Origin: Collybia mongolica
Taxonomy: Eukaryota; Basidiomycota; Agaricomycetes; Agaricales; Clitocybaceae
NCBI GenBank assembly: GCA_013420905.1
Contig: JAAXNY010000001.1
Location: 6,014,001 to 6,078,000, forward strand
Reading direction: 5' to 3'
Length of the DNA stretch: 64,000 bases
The notes below the pieces were generated by a model. The model worked only from the letters and a program-made list of their open reading frames with translations. It was not told the origin of the DNA and did not search any database. Of this stretch, positions 10,603-20,700 are shown piece by piece. The position numbers and the translations under genes are program-made. Position 1 is the first letter of the stretch. Each line of letters begins with the position of its first letter.

Positions 10603-11189
10603 CTGCCGATACCTTCGATCGCGCTTATAGAAACGCTCAGCATACGCAACGTCATCCGTCAACCCTGGCGCCAGTCTATCGTCGCTTCATTCCGTCGATT
10701 TATTGGAAAAGCATAGACTCTAGTGCCAAGGCCGATCCTCTTGCCATTGTCGAGGCATCGCTCACGTCTGTGAAGTATGCTTTCTATCAAGTCCTCGGGC
10801 ATAACACCCTCCATCTTCTCGGATACCATTATCGTAATGCAACGGCCATGACATCAGTGTCGTGCGGCTTTATCGGGGGAGCAGTATTCACCGTCCCTTA
10901 CCTGATACTTCTCCCTATGGACTCACAGACCCGTGAAGATTTCGGATCGTTTGGGCAGCAGGTTATCGTTGTAGGGAAGGAAATGATGTTTAGTGCGTTT
11001 GCAGGCGGGGTCGGTATGCTTGTGTTGGATGGTTTCAATTGGAGTGGACGGGGGGTAATTGGTAGCGTTGCTCAAGGGATGTTGGGGCCATTTGTGTCTT
11101 TCGCCTTGTTACATGCGGCCCTGAAGATCGTTTTGTGGTCTGTCTGGATTTTCATGTCGAAAAATCCTGGAACTGCGATTGCGCAGTAA
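10603..11189 (+). CDS. Hypothetical small membrane protein
   Basis: One open exon from a likely acceptor (gcattag, ending 10,602) to the TAA at 11,187-11,189. The first exon is not resolved; the first in-frame ATG is 10,848. The exon encodes ~195 residues. A basic amphipathic start (DRAYRNAQHTQRHP...RRFIPSIYW) leads to hydrophobic segments around GFIGGAVFTVPYLILLPM, EMMFSAFAGGVGMLVL and FVSFALLHAALKIVLWSVWIF, so three or four membrane spans. No family is recognised. It is isolated, with ~1.2 kb to COQ4 and ~1.4 kb to the DUF7918 copy. Confidence 0.5.
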
Positions 11190-12596
11190 CAAGCATGTGC
11201 AATAGTATCATTTGAGTACACCCGAGCTTCGTCTTTGGTCCTCAGTGTAGGATCACCTGAATTTGGATAGAGGGGAAGACAGAACCACTAAAGAGAGGCA
11301 GCAAGTAGTCAGGGGAGGTTGGATTAGACGCGCCAGTGTGCAAATTGACCCTAAAGCACGTTGAATAGAAGGTCAAAGAAGGGTAAAGTAGGGAATGATA
11401 TATTGCTTGAGCATAATGGGGTATGACCGTAAGAACAGCTGCCCTTGAGTTGACAGTGAGGCATCACTTGGACGAACACCACAACTACGTCTGGATCGAG
11501 GATCGGGAGTTCGGTAGGCTTCGTGGCGAAGGCTAATTGACTTTAGACAGGTATGGGGTCTGAAGGTTGGTGGGATGGCTTGGCTTTACTCTCTCGAGTC
11601 TATAATCCACGATCGACGCCCCACGACTTGAACGGATATGAAAAGGGACTGTCGTTTCGGCTTCTTAGCGGCACGGGATGGGTGTGTATCCCACACGATG
11701 AGCACCTCAAACAATACATCAGTCTTTTCACTGTTCTATTGGGCGAATGATAGATAATACCAACAGACGGGGAGCACCGCGATCCAGCGGCCTCAGTATC
11801 ACAGTCGTTCAGCTTACCTCGACTCCTAGTGCATTTTAGGGGGGAGAGGATACTGTATTTAGTGAGGTTGAAGTCAGTTTTCGAAGGTAATTGCCTAACT
11901 TCGCCTGTGATTGGTCCAGCCCTCAGCATAGCCCTAGATGCCATCTTCAGCTTTCGATATCTTGAAGAAGTTATTGCGGTCTATATATGCAATCTAGTCA
12001 AGTAACGCTCACTCTCATATTATATGTTGAGATAACCAGGGCGGAGCACACGGGCAAAGTATTACTGGAGAATGAGCAGCTACGTGTAGTCCCCCATGAG
12101 CGGTGAGGGGCGAGCAAATGTCATTACCATCCGAATTGTTTCCAAAAACCAGTTTTGGATTAATCGACGGTGGAAAACTTATAGTACTGTTTCAACTCCC
12201 TGTCTGTCTTTCATCATTGATACTGTAAGAATTTCAGAAAAAGAAAAAGGGTGATAACTCGTAATCGTCTGACCTTTCTCGTGGTAGCAGGGGGGCGGGG
12301 TGGCATCACCCTCAGAAATCGAATTACAAGAAGATTAAATCTAAGGTACAGTTACTGAAATCTGAAATGTTAAAGTGGCTAAATACAGGTCGTGTTTAGC
12401 AACAGAAAACTATAAACCTTGCTTGACCCTCTCCTATGTGAGGTCAATGACTTCTCCTATTTGCAACAAAGAGCGTGGTTCCATTTTCATTTTCATTTTC
12501 ATTTTTTTATTTAAAGTTGTTTTCTTCGAGCCTTTCTTCGCAAGCTTGCTCTGAATCTTATTGACCTGTTCCTGATGAAAGTCAAAAGATAAGTTG
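11190..12596. other. Intergenic with a short TTTTCA repeat
   Basis: About 1.4 kb without a supportable gene. At 12,481-12,513 there is a TTTTCA-type microsatellite (ccattttcattttcatttt) passing into a T run just downstream of the DUF7918 stop on the minus strand. Open frames at 11,553-11,944 overlap each other on opposite strands and have no conserved features. Confidence 0.45.
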
Positions 12597-13576
12597 TTAG
12601 ATGATTCCTTGGTTCTGAGTGATCAAGTTGACGAGCAGAGCTTTCAGTTCACGCTCGTCGTCCTCGTCCTCGCCTTCATCCTCGCCTTCATCCCCATGTC
12701 TGTCTTCGTATTCGTCGCTTTCAACAGCCTCGTCAGCTTTTCTCTTGTTCGCGGCTGGATCAGGAGGCGCGATGCCGTCCGCTCTCAGAATATCTTGCAG
12801 GGAGTAAGTGAGTATGTGCAATAAGAGGTGATTAAACTCACCAATAGACCGATATTTGAAAATGAAGGTGGCAAGCATTTCACTTGCCGTGAATGATCTG
12901 TATGTTTGAGGTTTCATAGGCTTTTCCTCACCGAACCTGTCCAGGGTTAGTGATAGGAGTTAGGAGTAGTCATCTGAACACATGCTTGACTTGGTGGCCC
13001 AGAGCTTTTTTCGAGCGCTCGTGAACTTTCTTTTCTGGAGCATCTTGGGTGGTGCCAGAGCAAACCTCTCCAACAGTGCCTTCCCAGACGTATACTGAAA
13101 TCTCTCCTAGACCCTTGACGTTGACATTGAGAAAAGCGTCATCGTCTATGTATTGAGAGAACGGGTCAATGCAAGCGGAACGATAATCAGAGTGGTATAC
13201 CTGTCAACTCTAAGCGAGAGAATAGTAGTTCTCTACAAGTCGTTGGAGATGTTGAAAAGTTTGCGAATTGTATTGTTCGAATGATAAACTCTGAACGAAG
13301 TAGCCTGGCCTCAATCCATTCTCCATCAATTTTAAAAGATACTTTCAGAGCCTTGGGATATATTTCACTTTCAAAACTGACGCTGAAAGCCTAAATGTCA
13401 TTGTACCAGCAAACCTGGCCTATATTGGGCGCCGAAAGTTGACCACTTACACTACCCTCCCGCGATGGAATCCAACATGCAATAGTTTTTGTAGCTTCTG
13501 CGGTGGTAACACTAAATTACGGTAGTGCTTCGCCATTCACGAATACAGACGCCTTGAACTTATCGAATTGTGGCAT
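12597..13576 (-). pseudogene. DUF7918 family copy 1, premature stop at codon 20
   Basis: Exons complement(13451..13576), (13201..13390), (12980..13145), (12842..12936), (12597..12793) reconstruct the whole DUF7918 plan: VFVNGEALP, TIACWIPSREGS, TSPTTCRELLFSRLELT, DDDAFLNVNVKGLGEI, KKVHERSKKALGHQVK, FGEE, LATFIFKYRSI|DILRADGIAPP and an acidic tail. All other frames and splice sites are good, but codon 20 is TAA (13,517-13,519) inside ALP*FSV, where other copies have Glu (LPEYNV at 24.7 kb). The tail (DRHGDEGEDEGEDEDDE) is strongly acidic and lacks the terminal DLT motif of the intact copies. It is a recent pseudogene or an assembly error; no intron of usable size removes the stop. Confidence 0.75.
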
Positions 13577-14033
13577 GAAGTGGGGAAAGTGTAGAGCGAT
13601 TTTACTTTTCAAAACGGCTATGATTGAGTCCAGATATTAAGCACGTGGAGTGACTGTCACTGGGGGTGGGCAATCCCTGTTACTGTTTGGAAGCGTGACG
13701 TCACGGCCTGTGACCAAAAACGTCACAAATCTTGATACACTCTGTTTCCTCACCTGTTTCCCCCACTCCTGAGCCACTATAACCTTTATTCTTGTCCCAA
13801 AATATATGTAATGTATATATGCTGTGAATACATGTAAATATATCTCACCTAATCCTCAATTTTCTGCAAAAAAGAAATCTTTACAAGCACTCTCCCCTCC
13901 TTCTACTAGATCTGTTTCATTGATAGCCATGTCTTCAGCCTCCTTTCTTGTCTACAGCCTTCTCAAGTGCTTTTCTCATACTATCAGCTTGTGTGTTGCT
14001 TGGTAGAGTTTTGATATTTGTAGCCCCAGCAGC

Positions 14034-14757
14034 TTAAACAGCATGAATGACTTCACCAACACTGTTCTTTGAGCAGCCAGCTTTAACAAGAAGTTGGATC
14101 AAGTTTTGAGCCTGTTCAGTATATACACCTTTGTGCAGTAGGCTGAAAGTTGATTTCTCCTTTAAAGATTTCTTGTTTGATCCAACTTGTTTTCTGAGTT
14201 TCTGAAGTTTTGAATGACCTTTCTTGAATCCTTGTTGCACCATAGTGTTTTTGTCCTGATATTGTTGTTGTTCAGATGCTGAACATTCCAATAAATCCAA
14301 TAAAGAAGACAGTTCCCACTGCAACTTGATATTTTTTTTCTCAAGTTTCATAAGAGACTCTACAGTAGAGAGTGCATTTGATATGAGAACTGCCTTTTCC
14401 TGTGTGCTCTGGGCAGTTGATTTATACTGTGTATTCAACTGCTGCTGAAGTGAGGCTTTCTTAACCTCAGTAGACTCTCAGCACATAGAGCTTTATACCA
14501 CTTATCAGCCTTATTTTCAGCACCAAGGAGCTTCTGAAAGGTCTCAGCCAGTTTCCTATTGGTTGTTGCAAGAGCAGTAGTGAGATGCCTCAGTTTCTCT
14601 ATTCTCCAGCCAGCTCTGTGTCTAGCTTTGCATTATACTGTTCAGCCTGTTGGAGGGCTTCCACTACCGGGTGATGCTCGTGATACTCATGAGCCTTTAA
14701 TCTTGCATGAGCAGCCCTCTCTAGCATTGCCTGAGCTTGCTTCTTGGCTTTTGGCAT
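14034..14757 (-). pseudogene. Degenerate coiled-coil protein of a dispersed element
   Basis: The minus strand reads from 14,757 (MPKAKKQAQAMLERAAHA...) through at least two frameshifts (near 14,630 and 14,465) into a 134-residue open piece at 14,034-14,438 rich in K/Q/L heptads and ending FSLLHKGVYTEQAQNLIQLL...KAGCSKNSVGEVIHAV. The last part resembles a motif recurring in dispersed Agaricomycete repeat proteins (GVYTxxxxxLxxxLVxAGC), known to me only as uncharacterised repeat-associated sequence. The downstream part of such proteins is missing. I treat it as a transposon relic. Confidence 0.45.
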
Positions 14758-14980
14758 ATTCTAATCAATGTGTAACTATAGCTAATGATGATGTCACTTT
14801 CACTAGATGCTATAGCCTATATAACTCATACTTACCTGAGGATAGGCTCACCAGGAAGGTAGGGCAAGCAGAGTAGAAGGTGGGGGTTTAAGAGTGGATG
14901 AGTTTGTACCATGAGGCATTGAGGCTGTGATCACACTCTGTGACACCATGTGACCCAGTGAAACCAGAGGTAAAGCTTGT

Positions 14981-15260
14981 ATCCTAATCTCCTCCTTCAA
15001 TTCTCATCCAATTGCTTTGGTCCAAGGGGCAAAATAGCACTACATTTTGAGCTCTACAAACCCATTAAAAGATATGTTAAATATTCTTCCTCCTTCACCC
15101 AGGATGTCCTATTTTACCACTAAAAATAGGCTTTCTTAAAGGAAGGGGATAAAAAATCTAAAATCCCTTCTAATGAGCTTGTAGAGCTCAAAGAATAGTG
15201 CTATTTTGCCCCTTGGACCAAAGCAATTGGATGAGAATTGAAGGAGGAGATTGAGATATG
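14981..15260. repeat. Long imperfect palindrome (MITE-like hairpin)
   Basis: The arm at 14,981-15,078 (from atcctaatctcctccttcaa) is the inverse of the arm at 15,163-15,260 (to ggaggagattgagatatg). Each arm is ~95 bp and highly matched through the ccaattgctttggtccaagg core, with a ~85-bp loop. Single-stranded, it would form one large hairpin. Confidence 0.75.
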
Positions 15261-16308
15261 AGTTTTGCCCTATATGAATGGCACCATTTGGCAGGCAAGT
15301 GGTTGGTTCTCATACTTTTACACTCCTCCAGGAAAAATATATCACATCAGGATGTTAAGAGAGTACTATAAGCTATATTTACACTGAAATTTCTATCATC
15401 TGGAAGTGGTGCCGCTCACAAACGCAATGTATCAAGGTTTGGCATTACAGTGTGATTATCTCATGTCTGTGATGCACGTCACACTTACCAGGAATTGCCC
15501 ACCCCCACTGTCACGCGTAAATTGGTTAAACCTCATCCACCACCTCTGGCAGAAATTCTCATAGTGCTACAGGTAGACTGCAATATAAGGGGTGTCTCTT
15601 GGCAGGACAAAAGTGTAAGATATGAATGACAAAATTGTTTATTCTGTGAGGGACAAAGTTACTTGCCCTGACAACATTTGGCAAAGGAGTAGTTCAGGTT
15701 AAGAACATGCATCAAGATGAGCATTGTCAATGTTGACCTGCACCTGAACACAGACATACAAAGCAATACCCCAGAGGTTTTTTACCTCGTTCAACCTATG
15801 ATTGAATCATTATGATACAACTGATTGATGATCTGACCTCACCTCAATGCACCTAAATTCTTCCAGCACATGTATGAAATTTTGTGCTGTCTGGCAATCC
15901 AAGCTTGGCTAGTAGTCTAGATAATTAGACCTTGAGCACAAGTCTGATAATCCATTAACTTTGTGAAAGTCTCTAGTGTTTGCTGCCAGGGGTGCCTTGC
16001 CTCAAAAATAGCCAACTCAAAGTTTAGAGTCAGCATCGCCACCCACGTCCCCATAAGATAGATCACATCGGAGGTTGGATGAGCCTGCATGTCTGAGCAG
16101 TCTCAAGTAACAATAAGCATTACAACTAGAGTATATGTAGAACAAAGTGGGATGTGGCACTCATTTGAACTTTTTTTTTTTCGTTCAAACATTTATATAC
16201 CGCCATACGTAATACAGTTGTGGTCAGGAGAATTGTAATTAAACAATAGCCATTAGGGGGAGAGGTATAGAAATGCATGCAATAGCTGCCGTTGCATAGT
16301 GACAGGTA

Positions 16309-16538
16309 CAGTGGCTCAAAAAACTGCCCCAATGTTTGTACATTTTTGAAAGATCAATATGGTATGAAGTGCTGACATAAGCAGGGGACCTGGGGTAATT
16401 ATGTAAGATACTATGACATCGTGGCTTTCCAATGGACCCTGGATCATGTGATTTGGATCAAAACCCATTAAGCTATAGGCCAAACAAAATGATTACTCAT
16501 TGGGGCAGTTTTTTGACCCTCTATTAATTTTCTATCTA
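16309..16538. repeat. Left terminal inverted repeat of the Tc1 element
   Basis: Inverse of 17,917-18,146. It starts CAGTGGCTCAAAAAACTG after a TA and ends with TTTTCTATCTA. Confidence 0.9.
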
Positions 16539-16752
16539 CAGTGGCTCAAAAAACTGCCCCAATGTTTGTACATTTTTGAAAGATCAATATGGTATGAAGT
16601 GCTGACATAAGCAGGGGACCTGGGGTAATTATGTAAGATACTATGACATCGTGGCTTTCCAATGGACCCTGGATCATGTGATTTGGATCAATATCCATTA
16701 AGCTATAAGCCAAACAAAATGGTTACTTATTGGGGCAGTTTTTTGACCCTTA
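16539..16752. repeat. Tandem second copy of the Tc1 left end
   Basis: It repeats 16,309-16,522 with a few substitutions (for example atccattaagctataagcc against acccattaagctataggcc). It ends at the inner inverted motif GGGGCAGTTTTTTGACCC and lacks the last ~16 bp of the full end repeat. Confidence 0.88.
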
Positions 16753-16899
16753 TCTTATTTTCCATTATTCTGGCATTTATGATCCAATGCAAGAACATTA
16801 TGGACTGTGGGAAGAATAAACAATGTCATGTGACTTTATTTGTATCAATTTGACATGTTGGAATTGGTTCAATCATCTTCTTGACCTCTTACCACCATC

Positions 16900-17919
16900 A
16901 TGAAAGCCATTTCTACTGCTCAGCACAATACTGTTGTTTCTCTCCTCAATGAGGGCTATTCTCAGCGTCAAATCAAGGAGAAAACTGGTCTAGGGAAGGG
17001 TACCATCAGTAGGATCAGCAAAGATGTGGATGGAAACAAAGAAAACAACCTTGGTGGCCGCCCCTCCAAGCTGTCTGTTCGTGACAAACAGTCAATTATT
17101 CGTCAAATCAAGTCAGGGAAGCTTGATAATGCAGTTCAGGCTACCCAATTCATCAATGGCATCATCCCCAATCCTGTCACACCCCAGACAGTCAGAAATG
17201 CACTCAAGGAAAATCAATTTTATGCTGCTACAAAGAGGAAAGCTCCTCTTCTCAAACGAGCCCATCGCATCCGGCGTCTCCAGTTTGCAAAATATCATGA
17301 AAGCTGGACTGTGGAGGACTGGAAAAGGGTTCTATGGACAGATGAGACCAAAATCAATAGGATTGGGTCAGATGGAAAGGTTTATGTCTGGAAACAAAGG
17401 GGAGAACCACCATCTGATAGAACAACATCACCTACTGTCAAACATGGAGGAGGAGGAAACCTCATGGTATGGGGTTGTATGGGGTGGAATGGAGTGGGAA
17501 AGCTCATAGAGGTGCAGGGGAACATGGACAAGGTTCAATACTGTGAAATTTTGGAGAGTGGAGTTCAGGAAAGTTTTGAGAAGTTGGAAATGGTGGATGG
17601 CGAGCGCTACTTTCAGCAAGATAACGACCCCAAACACACATCTGGACTGGCCACACAGTGGTTTGAAGACAACAACATTCAAGTCCTTGGCTGGCCTGCC
17701 CAATCCCCTGACATGAATCCAATAGAACACCTTTGGGAACATCTCAAGCGCCATCTTAAAGAATATCCGACACCACCCAAAGGAGTACATGAGTTGTGGG
17801 ATAGATTGGCTGAAGAGTGGGGTGAAATTCCACCAGAGGTATGCCAAAACCTGATAGAAAGTATGCCCAGGCGGATACAAGCAGTTATAAAGGCAAAAGG
17901 TGGTCATACAAAGTATTAG
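16900..17919 (+). CDS. Tc1/mariner transposase, DD34E
   Basis: A single 339-aa exon. N-terminal helix-turn-helix: STAQHNTVVSLLNEGYSQRQ, IKEKTGLGKGTISRI, then the GGRPSKLS hook and a second DNA-binding helix set (PVTPQTVRNAL). The catalytic core shows WTDETKIN (first Asp), YFQQDNDPKHTS (second Asp) and WPAQSPDMNPIEHLW (Glu), with exactly 34 residues between the second Asp and the Glu, so Tc1-type DD34E. GGGNLMVWGCM between them is also typical. No stops or frameshifts. The TAG stop (17,917-17,919) is the first triplet of the right terminal repeat. It should cut and paste elements ending in CAGTGGCTC at TA sites. Confidence 0.95.
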   Translation: MKAISTAQHNTVVSLLNEGYSQRQIKEKTGLGKGTISRISKDVDGNKENNLGGRPSKLSVRDKQSIIRQIKSGKLDNAVQATQFINGIIPNPVTPQTVRNALKENQFYAATKRKAPLLKRAHRIRRLQFAKYHESWTVEDWKRVLWTDETKINRIGSDGKVYVWKQRGEPPSDRTTSPTVKHGGGGNLMVWGCMGWNGVGKLIEVQGNMDKVQYCEILESGVQESFEKLEMVDGERYFQQDNDPKHTSGLATQWFEDNNIQVLGWPAQSPDMNPIEHLWEHLKRHLKEYPTPPKGVHELWDRLAEEWGEIPPEVCQNLIESMPRRIQAVIKAKGGHTKY

Positions 17920-18146
17920 ATAGAAAATTAATAGAGGGTCAAAAAACTGCCCCAATGAGTAATCATTTTGTTTGGCCTATAGCTTAATGGGTTTTGATCC
18001 AAATCACATGATCCAGGGTCCATTGGAAAGCCACGATGTCATAGTATCTTACATAATTACCCCAGGTCCCCTGCTTATGTCAGCACTTCATACCATATTG
18101 ATCTTTCAAAAATGTACAAACATTGGGGCAGTTTTTTGAGCCACTG
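17917..18146. repeat. Right terminal inverted repeat of the Tc1 element
   Basis: Inverse of 16,309-16,538, ending gagccactg before TA at 18,147-18,148. Confidence 0.9.
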
Positions 18147-18148
18147 TA

Positions 18149-18995
18149 TGCATGCTCCATTGGTACTGCAGCGGGGGCCCTGGTGTAGGCCAGTAGTCAC
18201 ATGCCCTTCAGACTGGGCACCAGATGTTAGGATCAGGGGGGGGCCACTCCCTCCCTAGGCTAGCCCAGAGACCATCATAACTGAATCTGGAGCCTCACCC
18301 AACTTAGCCATATCATTACTCACCAGTAGTGGCACCTCAGGTGGAGTGCAGGGATGGTTCCAGGATTACCTTTTTTTTGTTTTTTGGTCATATAATAATA
18401 TTAAGTGCATGTGGGTTTGACCCAGCTACATGCGGGCAGAAACACCTATTACCACTAAGTAATCTGTAATGGGCCATCAGGGTGGAGCTGTACACTAAGT
18501 TGCTCTCCAGGTCATATTATGGGTCTAGACTGAGGATACCTGCAGTCCAATGGTATTGTACTGTACCATGTCTGAACCTCCCAAAGCCTTAAAGGTTTGC
18601 CTTTGCTTGTTGGGGCATGGTCCCCTCCCTTCACGTTGGTACCCCATTCCACTCCCCCCCTGGTATTTTCAGGTTGCCCTGGAAACCCATTACTCCCCCC
18701 CAGTGTCAAAGATAAATGTCCAATCTAAATGAATGACCCATACCTCAAACCTGCTCCCCCTCTCCTGAGTCCCCCTATTACTTGCCCCCCTGTTCCACAC
18801 TGCTCTCCCAAAGCAATGACCCCCCTCAAAAATGAGGCTGCCAAATCCCACCATTGGATGATAACCTGGCATTCTCCCCAAGAGGTGTGCTCTGTGCAGG
18901 GACAGTAGCTGATCGGGGGCCAGACCCCTTCCTCCTTTTGTATTTGGGTGTAGTGGTTAAGTGAGTATGAAAAAATTCATCAAAAATGTTGGCGG
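18149..18995. other. Repeat-rich intergenic stretch, no gene
   Basis: C-runs (cccccc) and short open frames only; probably decayed repeat sequence between the Tc1 and hAT elements. Confidence 0.4.
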
Positions 18996-19697
18996 TAGGC
19001 TATAGCACAGGTACTCCTGTGGGTATGACAAGGTTGACCCATACCCGTACCCACATGGGTAGCAACCCGTCAACCCGCAGGTAGAATCAGAGCGGGTATG
19101 GGCGGGTAGCGATGGGTTAGGGTTCCTGCGCAGGTTTTCGCAGTAGACAAAAACATATAGTAAAACTAAGCTCGAATCCTTAACAGTTCCCCCAGCTTCT
19201 CTAGTTCAATTTTCCCTTGGATTTCGTCCAGTAAAGCAATGGCCTTAACATCTCAATGGTAATTCTGGCCATGGACCATATCAACACGTACTTCACCAAT
19301 GCAATCAAGCGAACTAGTGGCAACAACCCAGCAATCCAAGCAGCCATGAGAATCGCAAAGAAGACACTTAATTGTTATTATTCGCTCACGGACGCTTCAG
19401 AAACTTACCAGATTGCTATGGGTGAGTCTTCTTTATTCTACGATTGCTCAATTGCTGATCATTGTCTTGTTTCAGTTCTACATCCTCGACACAAGCTCAC
19501 GTACTTTAAACATGCATGGTCAGGAACCGTGCGCTATCTACAATATGGGTTGAGTATGGGATACAAAGATCTGGCAGCACTATCTATGGTACAGGTTGAG
19601 TACGGGTTACAGGTTACTAGAGTATGACCCGTACCCTAACCTGTGGGTACCCATACCTGCGACCCACACGGGTTATCCGTACCTGTGCTATAGCCTA
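18996..19697 (+). mobile_element. 702-bp non-autonomous hAT element with transposase remnant
   Basis: Ends TAGGCTATAGCACAGGTAC (18,996) and its inverse gtacctgtgctatagccta (to 19,697) match over 19 bp. Flanking 8-mers gttggcgg (18,988-18,995) and gttggcag (19,698-19,705) differ at one base, consistent with an 8-bp hAT target duplication. Inside, 19,290-19,530 encodes a piece of an Ac/hAT transposase: NPAIQAAMRIAKKTLNCYYS, LTDASETYQIAM, then an intron (gtgagt to tttcag, ~19,422-19,474) and VLHPRHKLTYFKHAW. Subterminal copies of a 'ggtacccgtacc'-like motif occur at both ends (19,028-19,110 and 19,600-19,680), as expected for hAT transposase binding sites. The rest of the transposase is deleted. 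Confidence 0.85.
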
Positions 19698-19705
19698 GTT
19701 GGCAG

Positions 19706-20700
19706 TGACACTCCCTAAGGATCTGCGCAAAGCAGAGTACAAGAGTTGTGGTGTCCTTGTGTGGCCTGGTAGTTGATAAGGTGGATGTGAACGGATTAGT
19801 GAAGCCCCCAGTACAGGCAAGATGAGATGACCCTGCAGATAGTCAGGATCAGCTCTGATAAGTTAGAAATTTGGATATGGTGTAAAAGGATAGTGGCCCA
19901 GGCCAAAAGAGTGGTCTGATGAAAGGCAATCTTGATTAGGGATGAGGTGTTAGGTAGTTTAGGGACAACCTAGTGCAGGAGGGACGAATTCCCACAGTTG
20001 GATGGTGGTGGTAAAAGATCAAGAAGTGTCATCCAGGATTACCTTTACTTTTCAAATATTGCCTCATACTTTGCCCTTACTTCAATCCATCTTGATTCTA
20101 TCTTTACTCCTTTTTACTTTATCTGTCTCTATACTTTAAGGTATAAATTAGAGGGATTACTACTTTATACTAGGGAGATTCTTAATATAATAAAATAGTT
20201 TTTATTAAATTTAATTAAGCTTGGAAACATACATATTTTAATTAAAATATATTTTATTTTATTTAATTAAAAAAGGTGGGGTTAATTAATATTTAATTAT
20301 TAAGCTCCACCCCAGAAATATACTGCTACAAATAAAAATAACATCCTGGCATAAGTGTGTGTTCTAGGGAATGTCAAATGAGAACACTCCTGGATTGTCC
20401 TCAAGGAACTTGACAAGTGTAAGGGGCAGCATTGCCACAAGTGCTATCTGAGGAAGGGAGATGTGCACAGCGAGATCAACCATGTAGAGAAGGGGACACT
20501 CAGGACACAGGTAGCTTAGTCACATGAAGATGACCTGGACCTAAAGGTACAGACCCCAAAGGGTGAGCACCAGCTATATATGGTACATCAATGGGTAAAC
20601 TAAGAAGATACATTGGAATATGATATAGGCCTGCTTGGGCATGCAATAGTGCACTGGTAAGGTGCCTGTAAGAAGTAATGTACTGTCTACAAAAGGGGTA
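19706..20700. other. AT-rich intergenic sequence
   Basis: No gene seen. 20,190-20,310 is very AT-rich, with mirrored ttaattaa/aattaatt motifs around a ggtgggg island. Confidence 0.4.

Larger units (their letters stand above)
13658..15510. mobile_element. TIR-bounded decayed transposon-like segment
   Basis: CACTGGGGGTGGGCAATCCC at 13,658 and its near inverse (ggaattgcccacccccactg, ending 15,510) bracket 1.85 kb holding a degenerate coiled-coil ORF and a long palindrome. The GGGGTGGGCAAT core is shared by both ends with two mismatches. No convincing target-site duplication was found, so the exact ends are uncertain. The hAT-like start CA(C/G)TG is suggestive only. Confidence 0.45.
16309..18146 (+). 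mobile_element. Tc1/mariner element, apparently intact, duplicated left end
   Basis: The element is bounded by TA on both sides (16,307-16,308 and 18,147-18,148). The left 230 bp (16,309-16,538) is the inverse of the right 230 bp (17,917-18,146). A second, slightly diverged copy of the left end lies in tandem at 16,539-16,752 and also follows a TA. Each 230-bp end contains its own short inverted pair: CAGTGGCTCAAAAAACTGCC outside and GGGGCAGTTTTTTGACCC inside. The transposase gene has no disruption. Near identity of the ends suggests recent insertion. Confidence 0.92.

Noticed and set aside
11553..11944. Overlapping frames on both strands downstream of the membrane protein
   Set aside because: Neither frame shows a domain, codon bias or good splice context.
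13650..15518. 8-bp target duplication for the 13.66-15.51 kb TIR element
   Set aside because: The flanking octamers (gtgactgt and tcacgcgt) do not match, so the element call rests on the inverted ends only.
20190..20330. AT-rich block with mirrored TTAATTAA words, possible replication origin
   Set aside because: Composition alone is not evidence of an origin in a fungus, and it lies among decayed repeats.
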